Shown: positions 1 to 7,677 of the stretch, in pieces
Layout of the letters: each line of letters begins with the position of its first letter
How positions within the stretch are numbered: position 1 is the stretch's first letter
Source of the DNA: Pseudonocardia sp. DSM 110487
GTDB lineage: Bacteria; Actinomycetota; Actinomycetes; Mycobacteriales; Pseudonocardiaceae
Length of the DNA: 64,000 nucleotides
Direction: 5' to 3'
NCBI RefSeq assembly: GCF_019468565.1
Contig: NZ_CP080521.1
Location: 4,526,001 to 4,590,000, forward strand
Notes under the pieces: generated by a model
Database searches by the model: none
Seen by the model: only the letters and a program-made list of their open reading frames with translations
Told to the model about the DNA's origin: nothing
Made by a program: the position numbers and the translations under genes

Positions 1-1179
1 GTGCGGCTGCTGGGCGAGGACCTCGTGCTCTTCCGGCGCGAGGGCGGCTGGGGCCTGGTGGGCCGGTTCTGCGCCCACCGGGGCGTCGACCTGTCCTTCG
101 GCCGGCTGGAGGACGGCGGCCTGCGGTGCCTCTACCACGGCTGGCTCTACGGCCCGGACGGTCGCTGCCTGGAGCAGCCGGCCGAGCCGGAGCACTCGAC
201 GTTCGCCTCCAGGGTGCGGATCCCGAGTTACCCCTGCGAGGAGCGCAACGGGATCGTCTTCGCCTACCTCGGTGAGGGCGATCCGCCCCCGTTCCCGGAC
301 TACGACTGCTTCACCGCGCCCGACGCGTACACGTTCGCGTTCAAGGGGCTCTGGGAGTGCAACTGGCTGCAGGGCGTCGAGGGCGGGATCGACCCGAGCC
401 ACGTGTCGTTCCTGCACCGGTTCGTCGGCGAGGACCCGCGCGAGGTCTACGGCCGGCAGTTCAGCGAGGTCGTCGAGGGCACCGACAAGAAGCTCTCGGA
501 GCTGGTGGCCGAGAACTACCGGCCCGACATCGAGGTGGAGGAGGACGCGCACGGGCTGCGGGTCTACGCGGTGCGGCGGCTCACCGAGCGGCTCAAGCAC
601 GTCCGCGTGACGAACCTGGTGTTCCCCAACGCCTTCGTCGTGCCGTTCGGCAACGACCGGGTCTTCTGCCAGTGGCACGTGCCGATCGACGACGAGAACC
701 ACTACTGGTACATGATCTTCTACGACTTCGCGGCGGAGACGGACAAGGAGACGCTGCTCGCCCAGCGGCTCTCCGAGGTCTCGCTGCCCGACTACCGGCC
801 GCTGCGCAACCGCGACAACGACTGGGGTTTCGACCCCATTGAGCAGCGCGATCTGACCTACACGGGCATGGGGCTGGACATCAACGTCCATGACCAGTGG
901 GCCGTCGAGAGCATGGGCCGGGTCCAGGACCGCACGGTGGAACGGCTCGGCGTCTCCGACCGGGCCATCACCGCCAACCGGCGCATGCTCCTGCGCGCGA
1001 TCGACGCGTTCGAGGCCGGGCGCCCGACCCCCGGCCTGCCGATCGACGCCCCGTCGGCCCGCGCCCTCACCGGGCCACTCGCCGTCGACACGATCGCTCC
1101 CGCAGAGGGCTGGGAACAGGCATGGCGTGACCGAGAACGGGAACGCAGGCTCCGATCGCCATGGGCCGCCGGTGCGTAG
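1..1179 (+). CDS. Rieske non-heme iron oxygenase, alpha subunit (phthalate-dioxygenase type), 5' truncated
   Basis: Terminal oxygenase that would insert oxygen into, or demethylate, an organic substrate using electrons from a separate reductase. The Rieske 2Fe-2S ligands are visible as C24-x-H26 and C43-x-x-H46, and the mononuclear iron site as H134 and H139 in DPSHVSFLH. The C-terminal part (ESMGRVQDRT) matches the phthalate 4,5-dioxygenase/LigX branch. Family members carry roughly 30-40 residues before the point where this frame opens at base 1, so the true start is almost certainly upstream of the window and the GTG at position 1 is an internal codon. No ferredoxin or reductase gene is visible here. 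The stop at 1177-1179 almost touches the glutamine-synthetase-like gene, so the two are probably co-transcribed. Confidence 0.88.
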   Translation: MRLLGEDLVLFRREGGWGLVGRFCAHRGVDLSFGRLEDGGLRCLYHGWLYGPDGRCLEQPAEPEHSTFASRVRIPSYPCEERNGIVFAYLGEGDPPPFPDYDCFTAPDAYTFAFKGLWECNWLQGVEGGIDPSHVSFLHRFVGEDPREVYGRQFSEVVEGTDKKLSELVAENYRPDIEVEEDAHGLRVYAVRRLTERLKHVRVTNLVFPNAFVVPFGNDRVFCQWHVPIDDENHYWYMIFYDFAAETDKETLLAQRLSEVSLPDYRPLRNRDNDWGFDPIEQRDLTYTGMGLDINVHDQWAVESMGRVQDRTVERLGVSDRAITANRRMLLRAIDAFEAGRPTPGLPIDAPSARALTGPLAVDTIAPAEGWEQAWRDRERERRLRSPWAAGA

Positions 1180-1180
1180 C

Positions 1181-2641
1181 GTGGACGAGCGCCCGGTCTC
1201 CGAGGCGGGCGGCGGGAGCGCCGTGCGCCCGATGCTCGCGACCGACCGGGAGGGCTTCGTGGCCCGCCACGAGCTCTGGGACGACGCCAAGCACGCCGCG
1301 GCCGCCCAGCTGCGGCGGGTGGTCGACGAGCTGGGCGTCGAGCGGGTGCGCATCGGGTTCGCCGACCAGCACGGGGTGGTGCACGGCAAGACCGTCACGC
1401 GCGAGGCGCTGCCGGCGGCCCTGCGCTCGGGCATCACCGCGCCGTCGTCGCTGCTGCTCAAGGACACCGCGGGCCGCACCGTCGCGCCGGTCTTCAGCGC
1501 CGACCCCGGCCTCGGGGTCGAGGGCTTCGCCGGGATCGGCGACGTCGTACTGGTGCCGGACCCGACGACCTTCCGGGTGCTGCCATGGTCGCGCGACACC
1601 GGGTGGCTGCTGTCGGACGTGCACTTCCCCGACGGCAGGCCGGTGCCGTTCTGCACGCGTAGCCTGCTGCGCGGCGAGCTGGGGCGGCTCGCGGCAACCG
1701 GGCTCGAGCTGACCGTCGGCGTGGAGCTGGAGTTCCACGTCTTCGGCGAGCCCGGCCCCGACGGCGTTCCGGTGCCGCTCAGTACGGGAGGGCAGCTCCT
1801 GCACGAGGAGGGCCTCGACCGCCACGACGAGCTCGTCCGCACCCTGCACCGCGGGCTCACCGACCTCGACCTGCCCGTCCGCACGCTGGAACTGGAGTTC
1901 GGGCCGAGCCAGTTCGAGATCACCATGGCGGCCCGCGCCGCGCACCTTGCCGCGGACGACGTCGTGCTCGCGCGCGCCGCGATCCGGCAGCTGTGCCTGC
2001 GCTCCGGGCTGCGGGCCACCTTCATGTCCCGGCCGGCGGGCAGCGCATCGGCGAGCACCGGGTGGCACCTGCACCAGTCGTTGCGGGACGGCACCGGGCG
2101 AGCCGTGATGGACGCGCCAGGGGAGCTGCTCTCGTCGACCGGCCGGCACTGGCTCGGCGGCCTGTTGCGGCACGCGGCCGCGGGAGCGGTGTTCTGCACG
2201 CCGACGGTCAACGGTTACAAGCGGTACCTGCCCCACTCCCTCGCGCCGGATCGGGTCGGGTGGGGCATCGACAACCGGGCCGCCATGATCCGAGTCCTCC
2301 CCGCCCGGGACGAGGGCGGAGCGCGGCTGGAGAACCGCGCCGGGGAGCCCGCCGCGAACCCGTACCTCTACATCGCGGCCCAGGTGGCCGCCGGGCGGGA
2401 CGGCGTCGCGAACGCCGTCGACCCCGGAGAACCCCTCGATGCGCCCTACACGGCTCCGGTGGCGGCGCTGCCCCGCTCGCTCGGCGAGGCCCTCGACGCC
2501 CTGGCCGCCGACCCCGTGTTCGAGCGGGCATGGGGGAGCGAGGTCGTCGCCTGGTTCACCGCCATCAAGCGGGCCGAGTTCGACCGCTACCTCGCCCACG
2601 TCTCCGACTGGGAGCAGCGCGAATACTTCGGCCTTCTATGA
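1181..2641 (+). CDS. Glutamine-synthetase-family ligase (probable gamma-glutamyl-amine synthetase)
   Basis: ATP-dependent ligase of the glutamine synthetase superfamily, about 486 aa. Family blocks are present in order: a beta-grasp N-terminus with DQHGVVHGKT, metal-binding VELEF and ELEFGPSQFEI, GWHLHQS (the HVHxS block), NGYKRY, DNRAAMIRV and the glutamate-site loop RLENRAGEPAANPYLYIA. The lack of the GlnA adenylylation motif and the catabolic neighbours argue against housekeeping glutamine synthesis. Known relatives glutamylate amines (isopropylamine, aniline, polyamines, ethanolamine). The gamma-glutamyltransferase gene at the end of this locus could remove the glutamate again; that pairing is inference. 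The start is uncertain: GTG codons at 1172, 1181 and 1223 and ATG 1232 are all in frame. Confidence 0.8.
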   Translation: MDERPVSEAGGGSAVRPMLATDREGFVARHELWDDAKHAAAAQLRRVVDELGVERVRIGFADQHGVVHGKTVTREALPAALRSGITAPSSLLLKDTAGRTVAPVFSADPGLGVEGFAGIGDVVLVPDPTTFRVLPWSRDTGWLLSDVHFPDGRPVPFCTRSLLRGELGRLAATGLELTVGVELEFHVFGEPGPDGVPVPLSTGGQLLHEEGLDRHDELVRTLHRGLTDLDLPVRTLELEFGPSQFEITMAARAAHLAADDVVLARAAIRQLCLRSGLRATFMSRPAGSASASTGWHLHQSLRDGTGRAVMDAPGELLSSTGRHWLGGLLRHAAAGAVFCTPTVNGYKRYLPHSLAPDRVGWGIDNRAAMIRVLPARDEGGARLENRAGEPAANPYLYIAAQVAAGRDGVANAVDPGEPLDAPYTAPVAALPRSLGEALDALAADPVFERAWGSEVVAWFTAIKRAEFDRYLAHVSDWEQREYFGLL

Positions 2642-2651
2642 GGGGCCTCCT

Positions 2652-4961
2652 GTGACGGCAACCGCCGAAGGAACGCTCGTCACCCGCGCCCGCGCTGCCA
2701 CCCCCGGGACGAGCCACGCCCACCACCTGAACGCGGCAGGTGCCGCACTGCCCAGTGCCGCGGTGCTGGAGGCGGTGGTGGAGCACCTGCGGCTGGAGGC
2801 CCGGATCGGCGGCTACGAGGCCGCGGCGCTCGCCCGGCCCCGGCTGGAGCGCTGCTACGACCTGGCCGCCGCCCTGCTCGGCGGGGAAGCGGCCGACATC
2901 GCCCTCACCGAGAGCGCAACGGTCTCGTGGCACCGGGCCGTCGACGCGCTCGCGCTCCGCCCCGGCGACCGCGTGATCGCCACGTCGTCGAGCTACGTCA
3001 GCTCGGCCCTGCACCTCATGGAGCTGCGGCGCACGCGCGGCATCACCGTCGACGTGATCGGCACCGACGCGACGGGTGCGGTGGACCTCGACGCCATGGA
3101 AGCGGCGCTTGGGACGCCCGCCGCGCTGGTCACGGCCGCGCACGTGCCCACGTCATCCGGGCTGGTGGAGCCCGTGCGCGCGATCGGCGCGCTCGCCTCG
3201 GCGGCAGGCGTGCCGTTCCTGCTGGACGCCACCCAGTCGCTCGGCCACCTCCCCGTCGACGTCGCCGCGATCGGGTGCCAGATGCTCGTCGGCACCGGCC
3301 GCAAGTTCATCCGCGCGCCCCGGGGCACCGGGCTGCTGTGGGTCGACCCCGCCTTCGGGGCGGGCCTGCGCCCGTCGGCCCCGGATGTCCGCGGCGCCGA
3401 GTGGATCGCCGACCAGGAGTTCGCCGCCGCCCCCGGCGCTCGCCGCTTCGAGACGTGGGAGGCCGCGCACGCGCTCCGGCTCGGCCTGGCCACGGCCCTC
3501 GAAGAGGCCCTCGGCGCCGGCGTCGACATCGTCCACGAGCACGTCTCGGCCCTCGGGCATGCGATGCGGGCCGCGCTCGCCGACGTGCCCGGCGTCCGGG
3601 TCGTGGACCCGCCGGCGGCCGGCGGCGGGATCGTGACGTTCGTCCGCGAGGACGAACCGGCGGCCGCCACCGCGAGCCGGCTGCGCGCGGCCGGGGTGCA
3701 CGTCGTCGCCGTGCCGGCGGCCCACGGCCGCTGGGACCTGGGCCGGAGGGGGATCGACGCCGTGGTGCGGGCCTCGATGCACGTCTACAACTCCGATGAC
3801 GATCTCGACGCTCTCGTGGACGCAGTCACGCGGCCTGCGCCGCGCCGCCCTCGCAAGTTGCCCGAGCGGGTGGACGTCGTGGTCGTCGGCGCCGGGGTCC
3901 ACGGCTCGTCGGCGGCGTGGCGGCTCGCCGCCCGCGGCGCCGAGGTGCTCCATCTGGAGCGCTCGCGGCCGGGACACGGCGAGGGCTCGTCGCACGGGCC
4001 GACCCGCATGATCCGCCGCGCGTATGCTTCGCCGGTCTGGGACGGCCTCGTCGAGCGTGCCTACGCGGGCTGGGCCGACCTGGCGCGGGAGTCCGGGCGC
4101 ACGTTGCTCACCACCACCGGCGGGATCTACGCGCACCCGGTCGGGACCACGGGAATGCGCGGGCCGGGCTGTCGCGTGGTGGACCACGCGCGGGCCGCCG
4201 AGATCGCGCCGGGACTGGCGCTCGGCCCGGACTTCGAGGCGCTGCACGACCCGGGCGCAGGCGTGCTCGACGCCGAGGGCGCGCTCACCGCCCTCGCCGA
4301 GCTCGGGCGCCGGTACGGCGTGCAGCGCCGGGACGAGACCCCGGTGCTCGGCTGGGAGCCCGACGGCGACGGCGTGATCGTCCGCACCCCGGTCGGTGAC
4401 GTGCGCGCGGAACGGCTCGTGCTGTGCGCCGGGCCGTGGATCGGCGACCTGGTGCCGGCCTTCGCCGGGCTGCTGAACGTCGTGCGGATCGTCAACGTGC
4501 ACGTCGGCTCGTCGAACCCGGCGATGCTCGCCCCGCCGGCGCTCGGCGCCTTCTCGGTGGACGTGCCGGACGTCGGGCTGATCTACGGCATCCCCGCGAT
4601 CGGCGGGCACGCGGTCAAGGTTGGCCTCGACCACGGTCCCGCGGACGACCCGGCGACGCCGCCCGGACCGGTTACGCTCGAGGAACGCGAGGTACTGCGA
4701 GCCCTTGCGCACCGGTTCCTCCCGGCGGCCGACGGGCCCGTCGTCGAGGACATCGCCTGTCGCTACACCCTCGCCCCGCGCTACCGGTTCGCCGTCGGAC
4801 CGCTGCCCGCCACCCCGCAGGTGCTGGTCGCCGCCGCCTGCTCGGGCCACGGCTTCAAGTTCGGGCCGGCCATCGGCGAAGCGCTCGCCGACCTCGCGCA
4901 CGGCGTCGCGCGGCCGGACCTGGCCTTCCTCGACCCCGCAGAGATGCTGGGGCGCGCGTGA
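2652..4961 (+). CDS. Fusion: class-V PLP aminotransferase-like domain + sarcosine oxidase/MTOX-type FAD domain
   Basis: A 769-aa two-enzyme protein. Residues ~1-395 form a fold-type I class-V PLP domain (isopenicillin-epimerase/cysteine-desulfurase-like) with the PLP lysine at K218 in GTGRKF. After a proline/arginine-rich linker (~396-404), residues ~405-769 form a GR2-type flavoprotein that starts with the dinucleotide motif VVVGAGVHGS. It keeps C703 (CRYTLAP), equivalent to the cysteine that carries covalent FAD in monomeric sarcosine oxidase. The flavin half should oxidise a secondary or N-methyl amine with release of H2O2. The PLP half may transaminate, eliminate or epimerise the product. 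The GTG start is preceded by GAGGGG (2640-2645), six bases away. I found no frameshift or internal stop, so the fusion looks genuine. Confidence 0.82.
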   Translation: MTATAEGTLVTRARAATPGTSHAHHLNAAGAALPSAAVLEAVVEHLRLEARIGGYEAAALARPRLERCYDLAAALLGGEAADIALTESATVSWHRAVDALALRPGDRVIATSSSYVSSALHLMELRRTRGITVDVIGTDATGAVDLDAMEAALGTPAALVTAAHVPTSSGLVEPVRAIGALASAAGVPFLLDATQSLGHLPVDVAAIGCQMLVGTGRKFIRAPRGTGLLWVDPAFGAGLRPSAPDVRGAEWIADQEFAAAPGARRFETWEAAHALRLGLATALEEALGAGVDIVHEHVSALGHAMRAALADVPGVRVVDPPAAGGGIVTFVREDEPAAATASRLRAAGVHVVAVPAAHGRWDLGRRGIDAVVRASMHVYNSDDDLDALVDAVTRPAPRRPRKLPERVDVVVVGAGVHGSSAAWRLAARGAEVLHLERSRPGHGEGSSHGPTRMIRRAYASPVWDGLVERAYAGWADLARESGRTLLTTTGGIYAHPVGTTGMRGPGCRVVDHARAAEIAPGLALGPDFEALHDPGAGVLDAEGALTALAELGRRYGVQRRDETPVLGWEPDGDGVIVRTPVGDVRAERLVLCAGPWIGDLVPAFAGLLNVVRIVNVHVGSSNPAMLAPPALGAFSVDVPDVGLIYGIPAIGGHAVKVGLDHGPADDPATPPGPVTLEEREVLRALAHRFLPAADGPVVEDIACRYTLAPRYRFAVGPLPATPQVLVAAACSGHGFKFGPAIGEALADLAHGVARPDLAFLDPAEMLGRA

Positions 4962-4963
4962 GA

Positions 4964-5662
4964 TCACCCCCGGAACACCGTCTGCGAGCGCCGCTCGTAC
5001 CACCGGGCGAGCGCTTCGCCCGCGGCGATCACGTGGTCGCGCATCTCCTTGCGGGCGAACTCGGCGTCGTTCGCGGCGAGCGCCTCGACGATCCGCTCGT
5101 GCTGGGCGAGGTTGTTGGCGCGCAGCCGCGGGTTGTCCTGCAGCACCAGCGCGGAGACGTTGCGCGGGAACGCGTCGTTGATGTCGCGGATGGTGCGGGC
5201 GAGTCGCTCGTTCCCGGCGATCTCGTGGATGAGCGTGTGGAACCGGTCGTTCGCCACGGTCGTCGGCGACACCGGCTGCCCGTTCGCGGGCGGGCCTTCG
5301 CGCAGCACGTCGTTGGTGCGGCGCAGCTCGTCGAGCTGCTCGGAGGTGATCTCGCCGACGGCGCGCACGCAGGCGAGGCCTTCCAGTTCGGCCCGCACCT
5401 CGTAGGCCTCCCTGACCTCCCATGGCGCGGGCACCCGCACCACGGCACCGCGCCGGGGCAGCACCTCGATCAGCCCGCCTGCCTGGAGCTGGCGCAGCGC
5501 CTCCCGGATCGGGGTGCGGCTGACGCCGAGCGTGGCGGCCAGGTCGGCCTGGCGCAGCTGGGCGCCGATCGGGATCTCCCCCGACATGATCCGCGCGCGG
5601 ATCGCGGCGGCGGTCTCGTCGACGAGAGCGTTCGACTCCCGGGGAGTCGGGTCGGAATCCAC
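4964..5662 (-). CDS. GntR-family transcriptional regulator (FadR/FCD subfamily)
   Basis: 232-aa repressor-type regulator. The N-terminal winged helix contains LRQADLAATLGVSRTPIREA, the standard GntR recognition motif, and is followed by GGLIEVLPRRGAVV. The helical C-terminal FCD domain carries metal/effector-binding residues (NDRFHTLIHEIAGN, later QHERIVEAL). FCD-type GntR proteins usually sense an organic acid or amine of the pathway they control. I chose the GTG start at 5662 because AAGGGGGG lies seven bases upstream; the open frame runs further on but has no family similarity there. It converges with the fusion gene, two bases apart, and diverges from the copper amine oxidase. TTGGATC-type sites in both nearby promoters are candidate operators. 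Confidence 0.88.
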   Translation of the reverse strand: MDSDPTPRESNALVDETAAAIRARIMSGEIPIGAQLRQADLAATLGVSRTPIREALRQLQAGGLIEVLPRRGAVVRVPAPWEVREAYEVRAELEGLACVRAVGEITSEQLDELRRTNDVLREGPPANGQPVSPTTVANDRFHTLIHEIAGNERLARTIRDINDAFPRNVSALVLQDNPRLRANNLAQHERIVEALAANDAEFARKEMRDHVIAAGEALARWYERRSQTVFRG

Positions 5663-5675
5663 GATCAAGCCCCCC

Positions 5676-5706
5676 TTGGATACACAACCTGCTAGTGAGG
5701 ATCCAA
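5676..5706. promoter_or_regulatory. Candidate GntR operator between regulator and amine oxidase
   Basis: The 46-bp divergent gap holds TTGGATAC (5676-5683) and GGATCCAA (5699-5706), an inverted repeat with one mismatch and a 15-base spacer. The same TTGGATC/GATCCAA word recurs three times before the binding-protein gene at 7678. Its position at a regulator/target divergent promoter suggests autoregulation together with control of the amine oxidase. Confidence 0.55.
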
Positions 5707-5708
5707 TC

Positions 5709-7580
5709 ATGCCAGGTTCTGCGCTCCCCACCCATCCGCTCGATCCGCTGACCCCGGCGGAGATCGAACAGGCCGTTGCACTCGTGCGGGCCGACGGCCT
5801 GTTGGGGGAGCGCGTCTCCTTCTGGGGTGCTGTGCTGGACGAGGCGCGTGCCAGGGCCGGGGAGCGACGGGTGCGGATCGTCGTCACCGACCACGAAGTT
5901 CCCGCCGCGTGGGAGGTGGACGTCGAGCTCGGTGCCGCCCCGCGCTGCGTCGAGTGGCGCCCGATGGACCACCGCCGCCCCGGCGTGACGTCCGACGAAG
6001 CGAGGGCCGCGGCGCAGGCGTGCCGCAACAGCCCGCTGTTCAAGGAAGCCCTGGCGAAGCGCGGCATCCACGACGTCTCGCTCGTGATGATCGACGCCGA
6101 GTCGATTGGCGGCTTCGAACCCGCGCGGTACGCGGGGCGCCGGCTCACATGGGGCACCGTGTGGCACCGCACCGAGGAGGGCGACAACGGCTACGCCCGG
6201 CCGGTGCAGGGCGTCGTACCGATCATCGACATGCACGCCATGGAGGTCCTGGAGGTCGAGGACCACGGCGTCGTCCCGCTGTCCGAGGAGGCGGGTCCCC
6301 TCGAGCCAGGAGCGTACGGCCCGGAGCGGCCGGGACTGCGCGCGCTCGACGTCGTGCAGCCCGACGGGCCGAGCTTCACCGTCGACGGGCACCGCGTCGA
6401 GTGGCAGGGCTGGCGGTTCCGCGTCGGCTTCACCCACCGCGAGGGCCTCGTGCTCCACGATCTGGAGTTCCTCGGGCGCTCCGTGCTGCGGCGCGCGGCG
6501 TGCAACGAGATGTACGTGCCCTACCTCGACCCGAACCCCACCCAGTACCGCAAGAACTTCTTCGACTGGGGCGAGTACGGCGCGGGCCCGCTGACCAACT
6601 CCCTCGAACTGGGCTGCGACTGCCTCGGCGTCATCCACTACTTCGACGCCAGCTACCTCGGCGGCAGCGGAGAGGCCGTCACCGTCCGCAACGCGATCTG
6701 CATGCACGAGGAGGACGACAGCGTCCTCTGGAAGCACAACGACCTGCGCCGCGGGGTCGGGCAGGTGCGGCGGTCACGGCGCCTCGTCGTGTCCAGCTTC
6801 CACACCGTGGCGAACTACGACTACGGGTTCTACTGGTCGCTGCACCAGGACGGCCGGATCGAGCTGGAGGTCAAGCTCACCGGGATCCTGTCCGCGTCCG
6901 GGACCGGGGCGGGGGAGGAGGTCCCGTACGGCAGGCGGGTCGCCGAGAACGTGCAGGTGCCCACCCACCAGCACTACTTCGGGCTGCGCCTCGACGCCGC
7001 CGTCGACGGCCCGCTGAACCGCTTGGTCGAGGCGCACGCCGAGGCCGAGCCCGACCCGGAGCGCGACCCGTACGGCAACGCCGTGCGGCACGTCCGCACC
7101 CCGATCCTGCGCGAGGCCGACGCCGCCCGCGACACCGATCCCGGCACCGCGCGGCACTGGCGCATCGAGAGTGCGACGGCCCGCAACCGCTACGGCGAGC
7201 CGACGGCGTACCGGCTGACGCTGCACGGCACCGCCCGGCCGCTGGGCCGCCCCGACTCGGTCATGGCGCGGCGCGCCCCCTTCGTGCACCACCACCTGTG
7301 GGCGACGCCCTTCGACCAGCACGAGCGGTACGTCGGCGGCGAGTACCCCAACCACGCCGAACCGGGGGAGGACGGCGTGCACGCGTGGCAGCGCCGCGAC
7401 CGGTCTCTCGACGGCGTGGAGCTCGTGCTCTGGCCGGTGCTGGGCAGCCACCACTACCCGCGGCCCGAGCAGTGGCCGGTGATGCCCGTCGACACGCTGC
7501 GGATGGTGCTCGAACCCGACGGCTTCTTCGACCGCAACCCCGCGATGGACGTGCCGGCCCCACAGAGCCGGTGTCACTGA
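5709..7580 (+). CDS. Copper-containing primary amine oxidase (topaquinone enzyme)
   Basis: 623-aa copper amine oxidase that converts primary amines to aldehydes, ammonia and H2O2. The tyrosine processed to topaquinone is Y370 in VANYDYG (consensus N-Y-D/E). The catalytic base is D286 in FFDWGEYGAG, 84 residues before it, as in the Arthrobacter enzyme. The copper ligands fit H420 and H422 (HQH) and H582 (HHYPRPE). Length and the ending (FFDRNPAMDVP) match the family, so it appears complete and active. No signal peptide is seen, so it is probably cytoplasmic. ATG 5709 lies right after the putative operator and has no strong Shine-Dalgarno. Its place between the sarcosine-oxidase-like fusion and an importer supports amine catabolism. 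Confidence 0.92.
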   Translation: MPGSALPTHPLDPLTPAEIEQAVALVRADGLLGERVSFWGAVLDEARARAGERRVRIVVTDHEVPAAWEVDVELGAAPRCVEWRPMDHRRPGVTSDEARAAAQACRNSPLFKEALAKRGIHDVSLVMIDAESIGGFEPARYAGRRLTWGTVWHRTEEGDNGYARPVQGVVPIIDMHAMEVLEVEDHGVVPLSEEAGPLEPGAYGPERPGLRALDVVQPDGPSFTVDGHRVEWQGWRFRVGFTHREGLVLHDLEFLGRSVLRRAACNEMYVPYLDPNPTQYRKNFFDWGEYGAGPLTNSLELGCDCLGVIHYFDASYLGGSGEAVTVRNAICMHEEDDSVLWKHNDLRRGVGQVRRSRRLVVSSFHTVANYDYGFYWSLHQDGRIELEVKLTGILSASGTGAGEEVPYGRRVAENVQVPTHQHYFGLRLDAAVDGPLNRLVEAHAEAEPDPERDPYGNAVRHVRTPILREADAARDTDPGTARHWRIESATARNRYGEPTAYRLTLHGTARPLGRPDSVMARRAPFVHHHLWATPFDQHERYVGGEYPNHAEPGEDGVHAWQRRDRSLDGVELVLWPVLGSHHYPRPEQWPVMPVDTLRMVLEPDGFFDRNPAMDVPAPQSRCH

Positions 7581-7611
7581 CCCTTCTCACGCACGTCACA
7601 TCGCAGTAATG

Positions 7612-7658
7612 TGATCCAACAAGCATCGGTTTGGATCGCAGAACCTAGATTTTGGATC
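7612..7658. promoter_or_regulatory. Cluster of TTGGATC/GATCCAA sites before the importer operon
   Basis: GATCCAA (7613-7619), TTGGATC (7631-7637) and TTGGATC (7652-7658) lie in the 97-bp gap between the amine oxidase and the binding-protein gene. They match the word found at the GntR promoter. The last copy sits just upstream of the ribosome-binding site GAGGAG (7666-7671), where a bound repressor would block transcription. Confidence 0.5.
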
Positions 7659-7677
7659 CCGAACTGAGGAGCTCCCC

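Noticed and set aside
1067..2599. 510-codon minus-strand frame opposite the GS-like gene
   Set aside because: It is antisense to a gene with a complete set of glutamine-synthetase motifs and has none of its own.
5029..5448. Alternative frame inside the GntR gene
   Set aside because: It overlaps the clear winged-helix/FCD protein and is compositionally biased.
3153..6737. Very long open frame on the minus strand (about 1190 codons)
   Set aside because: It runs antisense to the fusion, through the GntR gene in another frame and over the amine oxidase. It has low-complexity Arg/Gly/Pro/Ala content and no family motif. Such frames are expected in very GC-rich DNA.
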